Source of the DNA: Actinotalea caeni
GTDB taxonomy: Bacteria > Actinomycetota > Actinomycetes > Actinomycetales > Beutenbergiaceae
Length of the DNA stretch: 64,000 nt
Direction of reading: 5' to 3'
Assembly (NCBI RefSeq): GCF_009733795.1
Contig: NZ_WNXX01000003.1
Coordinates: 219,514 to 283,513 of the forward strand
The notes beneath the pieces are model-generated. The model worked only from the letters and a program-made list of their open reading frames with translations. It ran no database searches and was not told the origin of the DNA. A program made the translations under genes and the position numbers. The stretch's first letter is position 1, and the number at the start of each line of letters is the position of its first letter. Positions 42,911-51,687 of the stretch are shown in pieces.

Positions 42911-43495
42911 TCAGGCCGCCGAGGAGGGACCTGTCGGGGGCTCGTTGTCGCCGTCGGAGGCCTCGCGGGCGGCGTCCTGCCGCGGTTCGCCGTCGGCCGG
43001 GGTGGTCCCGGCGCCCTCGGCGGGCTGGGTTGTGACCCTGCTCACGTCGCCCGTGGTGGCCTCGACGGCGGGGATGCGGGCCGTCGCGACCGAGTACATC
43101 TCGATGGCGACGGCGCCCAGCAGCACGATCACCAGGGTCCCGAAGAACACCCCGCGGTGGTAGAAGGTCTGCTCCCGCAGCCACAGCATGACGACGACGA
43201 CCAGCGCCATCTTGACCAGCCATCCGCCCACGAGCACGATCTGCAGCAGCTCGGGGCCGCGGCCGGCGAGGAACCGCAGCGTGGCGACCGTGGTGAACGT
43301 GAACACCAGCCCCAGGCCGGCGGCGAGCAGCGCACCCCAGACGCCGGGGCCGCCGGCGACGAGCAGCCCGACCACCACGCCGAGCACGGCGGCGCCTGCG
43401 GTGAGCAGCAGCAGCCGCCGCTGCACCGTGCGGAACAGCGTGAGCATCGCCTCGGTGCGCACGGGCGGGTCGTTGAACATGACGGGGCCGGTCAT
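42911..43495 (-). CDS. AtpI-like small membrane protein
   Basis: 194 residues with four TM helices (about 28-48, 53-70, 84-102, 110-130) and an acidic/Pro disordered tail of about 55 residues. Position directly upstream of atpB and its helix layout match the AtpI/ATP synthase I-like proteins that help c-ring assembly or magnesium supply. Sequence similarity to E. coli AtpI cannot be judged by eye. Start ATG 43495; ATG 43480 (MFNDPP) is possible. Confidence 0.75.
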   Translation of the reverse strand: MTGPVMFNDPPVRTEAMLTLFRTVQRRLLLLTAGAAVLGVVVGLLVAGGPGVWGALLAAGLGLVFTFTTVATLRFLAGRGPELLQIVLVGGWLVKMALVVVVMLWLREQTFYHRGVFFGTLVIVLLGAVAIEMYSVATARIPAVEATTGDVSRVTTQPAEGAGTTPADGEPRQDAAREASDGDNEPPTGPSSAA

Positions 43496-43514
43496 GGGGT
43501 CCAGTGTCCCAGGC

Positions 43515-44621
43515 TCAGCGGGTGAGAGCGCCGATGCGCTTGCGGGGCAGCCACAGCGTCGCGAGCACCGCGACCGCGACGCCCGCGGCGCAGACGACGA
43601 CGGCCGCGGTGACCGGGAGCACGGCGAACGACACGGCACCGAAGGCGATCACCGCCGTCCAGACGTACATGATGAGCACCGCGCGGCGGTGGCTGTGGCC
43701 GAAGTCGAGCAGCCGGTGGTGCAGGTGCATCCGGTCGGGGTGGAACGGCGACTTGCCCGCGAGCACGCGCCGCACGACGGCGAGCCCCATGTCGAGCAGC
43801 GGCAGCACCAGCACCGCGAGGGGCAGCAGGATCAGCAGGATCGCGGGCACCCCGATGCTCACCTCGACGGTGCCGGGGTTGATCTGGCCGGTCACGAGGA
43901 TCGACGCGGCGGCCATCGTCAGGCCGAGGAACATCGCGCCGGAGTCGCCCATGAAGATCCGGGCCGGGTGGAAGTTGTGCGGCAGGAAGCCCAGGCACGC
44001 GCCGACGACGCACGCCATGACGACGGTCGCGATGTTCGAGTACTCGGTCTGCGTCTGCGTCGTCAGGATGTAGGTGTAGGCGAAGAACGCCGTGCCGCCG
44101 ATCGCGATCACCCCGGCGGCGAGCCCGTCGAGACCGTCGACGAAGTTGACGGCGTTGATCGCCGTGACGACGACGAGGATCGTGACGACGAGCGAGAGCC
44201 GTGACGAGCCGATCGTCAGCCCGAACACCGGGAACTGCACGAGCTGCACGCCCTGCCAGGCCATGAACCCCGCGGCGAGGATCTGGCCGACCATCTTCGT
44301 CAGCCAGTCGAGGTCCCAGATGTCGTCGGCGACGCCGAGCACGCACACGAGGGTCGCGGCGCCCAGGATCGACCACGGCAGCGACTCGTCGGCGCCGCTG
44401 AACACCGGTTCGAGGAACGGCATCCGGGAGGCGATGACGAGGGTCGCCGCCATCCCGGCGAGCATGGCGACGCCGCCCAGCCGCGGCACCGGCGTCGTGT
44501 GCACGTCGCGCGCACGGACCGGTGTGACCGCGTGCGTGCGGCGCGCGAGCACGCGCGCGAGCGGGGTCGCCAGGTAGGTGACCGCTGCCGCGATCGCCAT
44601 CAGCAGGAGGTAGATCCTCAC
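43515..44621 (-). CDS. WecA/TagO-type undecaprenyl-phosphate sugar-1-phosphate transferase
   Basis: 368 residues, eleven or so TM helices, MraY-like family. Key cytoplasmic motifs: GVADDIWDLDWLTK, NAVNFVDGLDGLAAG, ARIFMGDSGAMFLG and the HIH-like loop HPDRMHLHHRLLDFGHSHR. It links GlcNAc-1-phosphate (or similar) to the lipid carrier to start wall glycopolymer or arabinogalactan-linker-type synthesis. GTG start overlaps the stop of tsaC (GTGA). Confidence 0.93.
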   Translation of the reverse strand: MRIYLLLMAIAAAVTYLATPLARVLARRTHAVTPVRARDVHTTPVPRLGGVAMLAGMAATLVIASRMPFLEPVFSGADESLPWSILGAATLVCVLGVADDIWDLDWLTKMVGQILAAGFMAWQGVQLVQFPVFGLTIGSSRLSLVVTILVVVTAINAVNFVDGLDGLAAGVIAIGGTAFFAYTYILTTQTQTEYSNIATVVMACVVGACLGFLPHNFHPARIFMGDSGAMFLGLTMAAASILVTGQINPGTVEVSIGVPAILLILLPLAVLVLPLLDMGLAVVRRVLAGKSPFHPDRMHLHHRLLDFGHSHRRAVLIMYVWTAVIAFGAVSFAVLPVTAAVVVCAAGVAVAVLATLWLPRKRIGALTR

Positions 44622-45763
44622 GGCTCGGGCGTCTCCACGGGGGTCTCCTCGGCCGCCGGGGCCGTGCGGGGACGGCGGGCACGACGCGGGGCCGGGGACG
44701 TCTCGGCCGCCTCGGCCTCCGCTGCCTCGGCGGCCTGGGCGACGGCGTCGGCCCGCGGGCGCGGCTTGCGCGCGCGGACCGGCCGCGCGGCAGCCTCGTC
44801 ACCGGCGCTGGACCCCTCCGACGCCGCGGCCGTGGTGCGCGGCTTGCGCGGCGCCCGAGCCGGCTTCGCCGAGGGCTGCTCCCCCGCGTCGGTCTCCCCG
44901 CCCTCCTTGGTGGTGGCGGCCGCGGTACCGGCCTTCGCGCGCGACGTGCGCGCCGGGGCGGGTGCCTTCGGGGCGGCCGCCGCGGCGTCCGCCGCTGCGT
45001 CGTCGGTGGCCGTGTCGTCGGTGGCGGTCGCGGCGGTCGTACCCGCGTCGGCGATCGTCTCGCCGGCGGTGCCGTCGGCGCCCGCCTCCTCGGCACCGAG
45101 CCGGTCTACCGCGGACTCCTCGGCCTCGGGCTCGTCGGCGTCGGCCAGGCCGAGCTCCTCGGCGCTGAGCGCGCCGGCGCGGACGATCCGCATGGTGGGT
45201 CCGGTGGCGTCGACGATCGTGGAGGCGACGCCGCCGGGGGCGGGGCCGCCGTCGAGGTAGACGCGCACCGAGGAACCGAGCATGTCGGCGGCCTCCTGCG
45301 CCGTCGTGGCCGCAGGCGAGCCCGAGGTGTTGGCGCTGGAGACGGCGAGCGGCCCGGTGCGCTTGAGGACGGCGAGCGCGAGCTCGTGGTCGGGCATCCG
45401 CAGCGCGACCGTGCCGCGGGTCTCGCCGAGGTCCCACTGCAGCGAGGGCTGGGCCTTGAGGATGATCGTGAGCGGCCCGGGCCAGAACCTCGTGGCGAGC
45501 TCGCGCGCGTCGTCGGGGATGTCGTCGGCGAGCCCGTCCATCGTGCGGACGTCGCCGATGAGGACGGGCGGCGGCATGTCGCGGCCGCGCCCCTTGGCGT
45601 CGAGGAGGGCCTGCACGGCCTCGCGCTTGAACGCGTCGGCGGCGATGCCGTAGACGGTGTCGGTCGGCAGCACGACGAGCCCACCCGCGGCCAAAGCCCG
45701 TGTCGCCTCGTCGACGTGCGGCCACCAGGTGGCGTCGTCGGTGCAGTCACGCAGCACAGTCAC
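44618..45763 (-). CDS. L-threonylcarbamoyladenylate synthase with long disordered tail
   Basis: 381 residues. The first ~210 form the TsaC/Sua5/YwlC domain: GGLVVLPTDTVYGIAADAF, KGRGRDMPPPVLIGD, LRMPDHELALAVLKRTGPLAVSSANTSGSPA. It makes threonylcarbamoyl-AMP for the t6A base of tRNAs that read ANN codons. The remaining ~170 residues are an Ala/Pro/Arg/Glu-rich, low-complexity tail (PARAPRKPRTTAAAS type), with no Sua5 C-terminal domain. GTG 45763. Clustered with prmC and prfA, a common actinobacterial translation group. Confidence 0.93.
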   Translation of the reverse strand: MTVLRDCTDDATWWPHVDEATRALAAGGLVVLPTDTVYGIAADAFKREAVQALLDAKGRGRDMPPPVLIGDVRTMDGLADDIPDDARELATRFWPGPLTIILKAQPSLQWDLGETRGTVALRMPDHELALAVLKRTGPLAVSSANTSGSPAATTAQEAADMLGSSVRVYLDGGPAPGGVASTIVDATGPTMRIVRAGALSAEELGLADADEPEAEESAVDRLGAEEAGADGTAGETIADAGTTAATATDDTATDDAAADAAAAAPKAPAPARTSRAKAGTAAATTKEGGETDAGEQPSAKPARAPRKPRTTAAASEGSSAGDEAAARPVRARKPRPRADAVAQAAEAAEAEAAETSPAPRRARRPRTAPAAEETPVETPEP

Positions 45764-45842
45764 GCCCGCGATCCTCCCACGCGCGCCACCCCGCTCGTCG
45801 CCTGCACCGGCCCCACCCCCTCACGCCGGACTCCTACGGCGC

Positions 45843-45946
45843 GACCTCGCACGTCTCCCTCGAGCTCGCACGTCTCCGTCGAGTTCGCACGTGTCCGCCG
45901 AGTTCGCACCGTGCACGGTACGAACTCGGCACCACGGTGCGAACTC
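45843..45946. repeat. 19-bp-period array: four direct plus two inverted 10-bp units
   Basis: Units of GAGTTCGCAC type start at 45843 (GACCTCGCAC), 45862 (GAGCTCGCAC), 45881 and 45900, exactly 19 bp apart. Inverted units follow at 45918 (GTACGAACTC) and 45937 (GTGCGAACTC), again 19 bp apart. The central part 45897-45930 is a 34-bp palindrome with one mismatch. It lies in the 480-bp non-coding gap 45764-46243 downstream of nothing obvious. No protein-coding signal. Confidence 0.85.
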
Positions 45947-45990
45947 GGCGAGGCCCACCCCCACGAGCGAGCGACCGCGCCCGCGAGCGG

Positions 45991-46083
45991 GGCGAGGGGT
46001 GGGACGGGCGGCGATGGCTGGCCTGGCGGGAGCCGCGAGGAACGAACGGCGGATGGGTCTCGCCGCGCATCCCACCCCTCGCC
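45991..46083. repeat. Long inverted repeat between the two 19-bp-period arrays
   Basis: GGCGAGGGGTGGGA (45991-46004) is the exact reverse complement of 46070-46083. The interior carries GAGGAACGA (46037-46045), the same 9-mer that forms the loop of hairpins after tRNA-Arg. Possibly a structured RNA or a non-autonomous mobile element remnant. Confidence 0.6.
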
Positions 46084-46115
46084 GCCGCCGTCGCGCACCG
46101 GTCGCCACCGGCCCC

Positions 46116-46181
46116 GAGTTCGCACTGTCCCGCCGAGTTCGCACCGTGCACGGTACGAACTCGGCGCACAGGTGCGAACTC
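46116..46181. repeat. Second 66-bp four-site dyad element
   Basis: GAGTTCGCAC at 46116 and 46135, inverted GTACGAACTC at 46153 and GTGCGAACTC at 46172 (spacing 19-18-19). Its 34-bp core 46132-46165 is identical to 45897-45930. The same spacing recurs three times near 56 kb with a variant unit GAACTCGTAC. Confidence 0.85.
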
Positions 46182-46231
46182 GGCGAGCGCACCGCAGCGT
46201 GCGCGGAGGTCGGGGACGCGTCGGGCGCCCG

Positions 46232-46237
46232 TAGGAT
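46232..46237 (+). promoter_or_regulatory. Candidate -10 box for leaderless VanZ-like gene
   Basis: TAGGAT, then 6 bp, then GTG 46244; no SD. Confidence 0.45.
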
Positions 46238-46243
46238 CCTCGG

Positions 46244-46630
46244 GTGCCCACCGCGACCACGACCCCCACGCGCGAGTCGCGCGGCGCGGCCGTCACCGTG
46301 CTGGCGTGGGTCGCGTTCGGCGTCGCGGTCGCCGTCAACCTGTACGGCCTCTACGCGCCGGCACAGCCGGGCCCGCCGACGCCGCCGGGCACGGACAAGG
46401 TCGCGCACCTGGTGAGCTTCGCGCTCGTCATGGGCACCGGCCTGGTCGCGGGCGTGCGGGCACTGCCGCTGAGCGCCGTGCTCGTCGTGCACGCGGTGGT
46501 GTCGGAGGTGCTGCAGGGCGCGGTGCTGCCCGAGCGGTCGGCCGATCCGCTCGACGTCGTCGCGGACCTGGCCGGCGTCGCGCTCGGGTGGCTCGTCTGG
46601 CGGGGCGTGCGCCGGCTGCGACGCCGCTAG
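46244..46630 (+). CDS. VanZ-family small membrane protein
   Basis: 128 residues with about four TM helices. VanZ-type motifs: GTDKVAHLVSFALVMGTGL and VSEVLQGAVLPERSADPLDVVADLAGVALGWL. VanZ relatives affect glycopeptide or antimicrobial tolerance in some Gram-positives, but most are of unknown function. Its 3' end overlaps the prmC stop by 4 bp, convergent. Confidence 0.85.
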   Translation: MPTATTTPTRESRGAAVTVLAWVAFGVAVAVNLYGLYAPAQPGPPTPPGTDKVAHLVSFALVMGTGLVAGVRALPLSAVLVVHAVVSEVLQGAVLPERSADPLDVVADLAGVALGWLVWRGVRRLRRR

Positions 46631-47568
46631 CGCGCGCGGCGCGCCCGCAGGTACCGGTCGCGCCCGGTGAGGTCGCGCTCGGTGGCGACGTCGGTGAAGC
46701 GGCCCTCGGCCTCGGCGAGCGCGCGGGTACCGGCGCCCTGGACGTCGGCGTGCTCCATGACGAGCAGGCCGCCGGGTCGCAGCAGCCGCGCGGCGGCCTC
46801 GACGACGGCGCGCGGCAGGCTCAGCCCGTCGGGACCACCGCCGTAGAGCGCGAGGTCGGGGTCGTGGTCGCGCACCTCGACCTCGAGCGGGACGGCGTCG
46901 GGCGGGATGTAGGGCGGGTTGGAGACGACGACGTCGACCGCGCCGTCGAGGTCGCCCAGCAGCGCCGGGTCGCGCACGTCGCCGGCCTCGACCCGGACCG
47001 GGTGCGCCCCGAGCCCGGCGGTGTTCTCGCGGGTGAGCTCGACCGCCTCGGGCGAGGCGTCGACGGCGACCACGCGTGCCGGCGTCTCCTGCGCCACGGC
47101 GGCCGCGATGGCGCCGCTGCCCGTGCAGAGGTCGACGACGAGCGGGGTGCCGCCCGCGGCGGCGAGCCGCTGCGCCTCCTCGATCGCCGCACCGGCGACC
47201 ACCTCGGTCTCGGGCCGCGGCACGAACACACCGGGGACGACGCGCAGCGTCACCCAGCGGAAGGTGGTCCGGCCGAGGATGTGCTGCAGCGGCTCGCGGG
47301 CGCGGCGGCGTCGCACCGCCTCGGCCATCGCCGCGACGACGTCGGCCGTGACCGGCGGCGGCATGACCAGCTCCAGCCGTGGCACGCCGAAGGCGTGCGC
47401 GGCGAGCGCGAGCGCGTCGTGCCGGGGCGAGGACACCCCGGCCGCTGCGAGCACCTCGGTCGCGGCGTCGACCAGCTCGCGCGCGGTCGGCAGCCGGGTC
47501 GCCCGCTCGCCGTCGGCCGTCGCGTCGGGGCCGCTGCCCCGCGTGCCGCTCGCGTCGCTGCCGCTCAC
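46627..47568 (-). CDS. prmC: Peptide chain release factor N5-glutamine methyltransferase
   Basis: 313 residues. Methylates the Gln of the GGQ motif in RF1/RF2 using SAM. SAM fold with [16 protein letters not shown] and the catalytic [10 protein letters not shown]-terminal helical substrate domain with [23 protein letters not shown] 47568 overlaps the prfA stop (GTGA), coupling the enzyme to its substrate gene. The first 25 residues are a low-complexity extension. Confidence 0.95.
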   Translation of the reverse strand: MSGSDASGTRGSGPDATADGERATRLPTARELVDAATEVLAAAGVSSPRHDALALAAHAFGVPRLELVMPPPVTADVVAAMAEAVRRRRAREPLQHILGRTTFRWVTLRVVPGVFVPRPETEVVAGAAIEEAQRLAAAGGTPLVVDLCTGSGAIAAAVAQETPARVVAVDASPEAVELTRENTAGLGAHPVRVEAGDVRDPALLGDLDGAVDVVVSNPPYIPPDAVPLEVEVRDHDPDLALYGGGPDGLSLPRAVVEAAARLLRPGGLLVMEHADVQGAGTRALAEAEGRFTDVATERDLTGRDRYLRARRAR

Positions 47569-48650
47569 TCGGAGGTGGCGCCGAGCCGCTCGGCCTCGTC
47601 CATCGCGATCGCCGAGGCGATCACCGGGCCGAGGTCGCCGTCGAGCACGGCGTCGAGGTTGTAGGCCTTGTAGCCGGTGCGGTGGTCGGCCACGCGGTTC
47701 TCGGGGAAGTTGTAGGTGCGGATGCGCTCGGAGCGGTCGACCGTGCGCACCTGCGAGCGGCGCTGCTCGGCGGCGGCCGCCTCGGCCTCCTCCTTGCGGG
47801 CCGCGAGCAGCCGGGCGCGCAGCACCCGCATCGCCGCCTCACGGTTCTGCAGCTGCGACTTCTCGTTCTGCATCGACACGACGATGCCGGTCGGCTCGTG
47901 GGTGATGCGGACGGCGGAGTCGGTCGTGTTGACGCTCTGCCCGCCCGGGCCCGACGAGCGGAAGACGTCGATGCGCAGGTCGTTGGGGTCGATCTCGATC
48001 TCGCCCTCGTCCTCCGCCTCCGGCAGCACGAGCACGCCCGCGGCGGAGGTGTGGATGCGGCCCTGCGACTCGGTGACCGGTACCCGCTGCACGCGGTGCA
48101 CGCCGCCCTCGTACTTCAGGTGCGCCCAGACGCCCTCGGCCGGTTCGACGGCGCCGCGGGACTTGATCGCGACCGAGACGTCCTTGTACCCGCCCAGGTC
48201 GGACTCGGTGGCGTCGAGCACCTGGGTCGCCCAGCCCTGCCGCTCGGCGTAGCGCAGGTACATGCGCAGCAGGTCGCCCGCGAACAGCGCGGACTCCTCG
48301 CCGCCCTCGCCCGCCTTGATCTGCAGGATGACGTCGCGCGCGTCGTCGGGGTCGCGGGGCACGAGCCGGGAGCGCAGCGTCTCGGCGGCGGCGGCCACGG
48401 CCGCCTCCAGCTCGGGCAGCTCGGCCGCGAAGGAGGCGTCCGAGGCGGCGAGCTCGCGGGCGGTCTCGGCGTCGTCCGCCGCGCTGCGCCACGTGCGGTA
48501 GGCGGCGACGACGCCCCGCAGCTCGGCGTAGCGGCGGCCCAGCTGCCGGGCGCGCGCCTGGTCGGCGTGCACCGCCGGGTCGCCGAGTGCTCGCTCGATC
48601 TCGGCGAACTCGGCGAGCAGCGGCTCCGCCGCCGCGAACTGCTCGCTCAC
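47565..48650 (-). CDS. prfA: Peptide chain release factor 1
   Basis: 361 residues, GTG 48650. Codon-recognition tripeptide PVT in [20 protein letters not shown] (RF1 reads UAA/UAG) and catalytic GGQ in [17 protein letters not shown]. Starts 3 bp after the rho stop, so rho-prfA-prmC form one unit. Confidence 0.98.
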   Translation of the reverse strand: MSEQFAAAEPLLAEFAEIERALGDPAVHADQARARQLGRRYAELRGVVAAYRTWRSAADDAETARELAASDASFAAELPELEAAVAAAAETLRSRLVPRDPDDARDVILQIKAGEGGEESALFAGDLLRMYLRYAERQGWATQVLDATESDLGGYKDVSVAIKSRGAVEPAEGVWAHLKYEGGVHRVQRVPVTESQGRIHTSAAGVLVLPEAEDEGEIEIDPNDLRIDVFRSSGPGGQSVNTTDSAVRITHEPTGIVVSMQNEKSQLQNREAAMRVLRARLLAARKEEAEAAAAEQRRSQVRTVDRSERIRTYNFPENRVADHRTGYKAYNLDAVLDGDLGPVIASAIAMDEAERLGATSE

Positions 48651-48653
48651 GGG

Positions 48654-50588
48654 TCAGGCCAGCGGGTCGCCGTCGGTGCGGCTCACCGACAGCAGCAGCT
48701 CGGCGTTCGACCCGGTCTGCCGCACCCGGGTGAGCAGCCGCTCAAGGGCGGGCCGCGGCTCCAGGTCGGTGAGGGCGTTGCGGAGCTTGCGCACCGCCGC
48801 GAGCTCGTCGGGCGTGAGCAGCAGCTCCTCGTGGGCGGTGCTCGACGACGTGGGGTCGACCGCGGGGAACAGGCGGCGGTCGGCGAGCGCACGGACCAGC
48901 CGCACCTCCGCGCTCCAGGTGCCGCCGAGCTCCTCGAAGATCGCCTCGTCGACGGCGGAGCCGGTGCCGACCGAGGCCGTCGCCACGATCGTCAGCGAGC
49001 CGCCGTTCTCGACGTTGCGCGCGGCGCCGAAGAAGCGCTTCGGCGGGTAGAGCGCGCCGGCGTCGACGCCGGTGACGAGCTGGCGGCCGGACGGCGGCGC
49101 GGCCACGTTGTAGGCACGAGCCAGCCGGGTCAGCGAGTCGAGCAGGATGACGACGTCCTGGCCGAGCTCGACCAGTCGCTTGGCGCGCTCGATGGCGAGC
49201 TCGGCGACCGAGGTGTGGTCGGCGGCGGGCCGGTCGAACGGGGACGCGATGACCTCGCCCTGGACCGAGCGCTGCCAGTCGGTGACCTCCTCGGGGCGGC
49301 CGTCGACCAGCACGACCATGAGGTGCACCTCGGGGTGGTTGGTCGTGATCGCGGTCGCGAGCTGCTGCAGCGTGGCGGTGGCGCCCGCGCGCGGCTCGGT
49401 GACGACGAGCGCACGCTGGCCCTTGCCGAGCGGGGCGACGAGGTCGACGACACGTCCGGTGGTCTCGCGGGCACCGGTCTCCAGGCGCAGCCGCTCCTCC
49501 GGGTGCAGCGGGGTCAGCTCGCCGAACTCGGGACGGCTGACCGCCTCCTCGACCGGCGCGCCGTTGACCGTGTCGAGCCGCACGAGCGCGTTGAACTTCT
49601 GGCGCTGGCTCTCGCCCTCGCGGGGCTGCCGGACGGCGCCGGTGACGGCGTCGCCGCGGCGCAGGCCGGCCTTCTTCACCTGGCCGAGGGAGACGTAGAC
49701 GTCGCTCGCGCCCGGCAGGTAGCCGCTGGTGCGGACGAACGCGTAGTTGTCGAGCACGTCGAGGATGCCGGCGACCGGCACCAGCACGTCGTCCTCGAGG
49801 ATCTCGACCTCGTCCTCGGTGCCGGCAGCACCCTCGCGACCGGTCTGACGGCGCTTGCGGTCGCGGTAGCGGTCGCGCCCGCGACGCCGGCGGCCGGGAC
49901 GCTCGTCGTCGCCGTCGTCGTCGCTGTCGTCGCGCTGGTCGTTGCCGCCGTTGCCGCTGCCCTGCGGGCGGGTCGCGCGGCGGGCGTTGCGGCCGGGCTC
50001 CTCGCGCCGCTCGGTCGGCTCCGGGAAGTGGATGATCTCGTCGAGCGAGGCCAGCTTCTGGTCGGCGTCCGCACCCTCGTCGCGCTGCTGGGCCTGCTCA
50101 CGCTGCTGGGCCTGCTCACGCTGGCGGCCCTGCTGCCGGTCACGCTGGCCGCCGTCGCGCTGCTGGCCCTGCTCACGCTGCTGGCGGCCCTGCTGGTCGC
50201 CGCCGCGCTGCTTGCGGCCACCCTGGCGGTCGCCGTCGCGCTGGCCCTCACGCGCCTGGCCCTCACGCGCCTGGCCCTCACGTGCCTGGCCCTCGCGCGC
50301 CTGACCGCCCTGACCCTCCCCCGCGGGCTCGGCGGAACGCGTGCGCTCGGCGCGCGCCGGACGCTCCTCGTCGCCGAGGGCGAGCGGCGGCGTCTGCGCG
50401 GTCGGCTCGGCGGCGCGCGGGCGCTGACCGTTGGCGCGCCGTCGCTCCCGGATGGCCTCGACCAGCTCGGGCTTGCGCATCTTCGAGATGCCCTTGATGC
50501 CCAGACGGGTCGCGAGCTGCTGCAGCTCGGGCATGCGCAGGTCGGACAGGGACGCCTGCGCGGGCGCGGACTCGGTGGTGTCGGTCAC
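48654..50588 (-). CDS. rho: Rho-family protein with lost ATPase residues (degenerate transcription terminator)
   Basis: 644 residues in the standard rho place (thrB-rho-prfA). Layout: N-terminal helical domain (SLSDLRMPELQQLATRLGI), a ~170-residue disordered insert rich in Gln/Arg/Glu, the RNA-binding OB fold (AGILDVLDNYAFVRTSGYLPG) and the RecA-like motor. The motor aligns with E. coli Rho at a constant offset of 219. Walker A reads EPRAGATAT: K181 is R400 and K184 is A403. The catalytic E211 is G430 (VLVDGRPEEV), and arginine finger R366 is A585 (DPTSSSTAHEE). Walker B D484 (VVILLDSLTRLARAYN) and R572 (=R353) remain. Such a protein should bind RNA and probably form rings but not hydrolyse ATP. 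GTG start. Either it works without ATP, or a second active Rho exists. Confidence 0.93.
   Translation of the reverse strand: MTDTTESAPAQASLSDLRMPELQQLATRLGIKGISKMRKPELVEAIRERRRANGQRPRAAEPTAQTPPLALGDEERPARAERTRSAEPAGEGQGGQAREGQAREGQAREGQAREGQRDGDRQGGRKQRGGDQQGRQQREQGQQRDGGQRDRQQGRQREQAQQREQAQQRDEGADADQKLASLDEIIHFPEPTERREEPGRNARRATRPQGSGNGGNDQRDDSDDDGDDERPGRRRRGRDRYRDRKRRQTGREGAAGTEDEVEILEDDVLVPVAGILDVLDNYAFVRTSGYLPGASDVYVSLGQVKKAGLRRGDAVTGAVRQPREGESQRQKFNALVRLDTVNGAPVEEAVSRPEFGELTPLHPEERLRLETGARETTGRVVDLVAPLGKGQRALVVTEPRAGATATLQQLATAITTNHPEVHLMVVLVDGRPEEVTDWQRSVQGEVIASPFDRPAADHTSVAELAIERAKRLVELGQDVVILLDSLTRLARAYNVAAPPSGRQLVTGVDAGALYPPKRFFGAARNVENGGSLTIVATASVGTGSAVDEAIFEELGGTWSAEVRLVRALADRRLFPAVDPTSSSTAHEELLLTPDELAAVRKLRNALTDLEPRPALERLLTRVRQTGSNAELLLSVSRTDGDPLA
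50241..50300 (-). repeat. 15-bp minisatellite inside rho
   Basis: Four tandem 15-bp units (50241, 50256, 50271, 50286) encode the REGQA repeats of the Rho insert. In-frame unit changes would alter insert length without breaking the gene. Confidence 0.8.
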
Positions 50589-50768
50589 GACGGTCCTTCG
50601 CGGAGTTGGGTGCTGACGCGGCTACGCGTCGGTGATGATCGAGAATCGACAGCGGCCTCGGCGCGAGCACGCCTGCACGACTTGTCGAGGTCCGACCCTA
50701 CCAGCCGGGATCCCGCCGATCCGCACCAGCGCGCGGACGCCGGGCGGGGGCTGCGGTGAGCGACCGGG

Positions 50769-51668
50769 TCACCGGGTGAGCACGACTCCGTCGGTGTCGA
50801 CGGCGAGCTGGTGGGCGGTCCAGCCCGGTCCGGCGGCCTCGGCGACGGCGGCGCCGCCCTCGCCGGTGTGCAGCACCAGCACGGTCGGCCCGGCGCCGGA
50901 GACGACGGCGGCGTGTCCGAGATCACGCAGCCGCTCGACCAGCGCGACCGACGCCGGCATGACCGGGGCGCGGTAGCGCTGGTGCAGCCAGTCCTCGGTG
51001 GCCTCGAGCAGGAGGTCCGGGCGCTGTGAGAGCGCCAGCACGAGCAGCCCGGCACGCCCGGCCGTCGCGGCCGCCTCGGCGTGCGGTACCCGGTGCGGCA
51101 GCGTCGCCCGGGCGCGGGTCGTCGAGAGCCGCTCCTGCGGCACGAGCGCGGTCGCGACGAGGCCCTCGACGACGTCGAGGCGCACGGCGCGCGGGTCCTC
51201 GGTGCCGCCCCAGGCGATCGTCGCCGAGCCCAGCAGCGCCGCGGCGGCGTTGTCGGGGTGGCCCTCGAACTCGGTGGCGAGCCGCAGCACCGTGTCGTCG
51301 TCGAGCCCCTCGGGCTCGCTCACGAGCGAGCGGGCCGCGACGAGGCCCGCCACCGTCGCGGCGGCGCTGGAGCCGAGGCCGCGACCGTGCGGGATCGCGT
51401 TCGTGCAGCGCAGCGACAGCCCCACCTGGGAGGCGCCGACGTGGTCCAGACCGGCGCGGATCGCGCGGACGACGAGGTGGTCCTCGCCGTCGGGCACCTC
51501 GCCGGCACCCTCGCCCTCGACGTGGACGCTCGTGCCGCCGGCGACGGCGTCGACGACGATCGTGTCGTGCAGCGCGAGCGCGAGCCCGAACGCGTCGAAG
51601 CCCGGGCCGAGGTTCGCGCTCGTCGCGGGGACCCTGACGACCGCGTGGTCGGCCACCAGACGCACCAT
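50769..51668 (-). CDS. thrB: Homoserine kinase
   Basis: 299 residues of the GHMP kinase family: VPATSANLGPGFDAFGLAL, ATP loop PHGRGLGSSAAATVAG and late SGAGPTVLVLH. Phosphorylates homoserine on the way to threonine. ATG 51668, 19 bp after thrC. 180 bp without a gene separate it from rho (50589-50768), which should hold the rho promoter; nothing else was seen there. Confidence 0.96.
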   Translation of the reverse strand: MVRLVADHAVVRVPATSANLGPGFDAFGLALALHDTIVVDAVAGGTSVHVEGEGAGEVPDGEDHLVVRAIRAGLDHVGASQVGLSLRCTNAIPHGRGLGSSAAATVAGLVAARSLVSEPEGLDDDTVLRLATEFEGHPDNAAAALLGSATIAWGGTEDPRAVRLDVVEGLVATALVPQERLSTTRARATLPHRVPHAEAAATAGRAGLLVLALSQRPDLLLEATEDWLHQRYRAPVMPASVALVERLRDLGHAAVVSGAGPTVLVLHTGEGGAAVAEAAGPGWTAHQLAVDTDGVVLTR

Positions 51669-51687
51669 GCCGCTGCCCCGCCGTCGC

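Noticed and set aside
45843..46181. Possible CRISPR array
   Set aside because: Units are 10 bp with 9-bp gaps and half are inverted; no 25-40 bp repeats or unique spacers and no cas genes.
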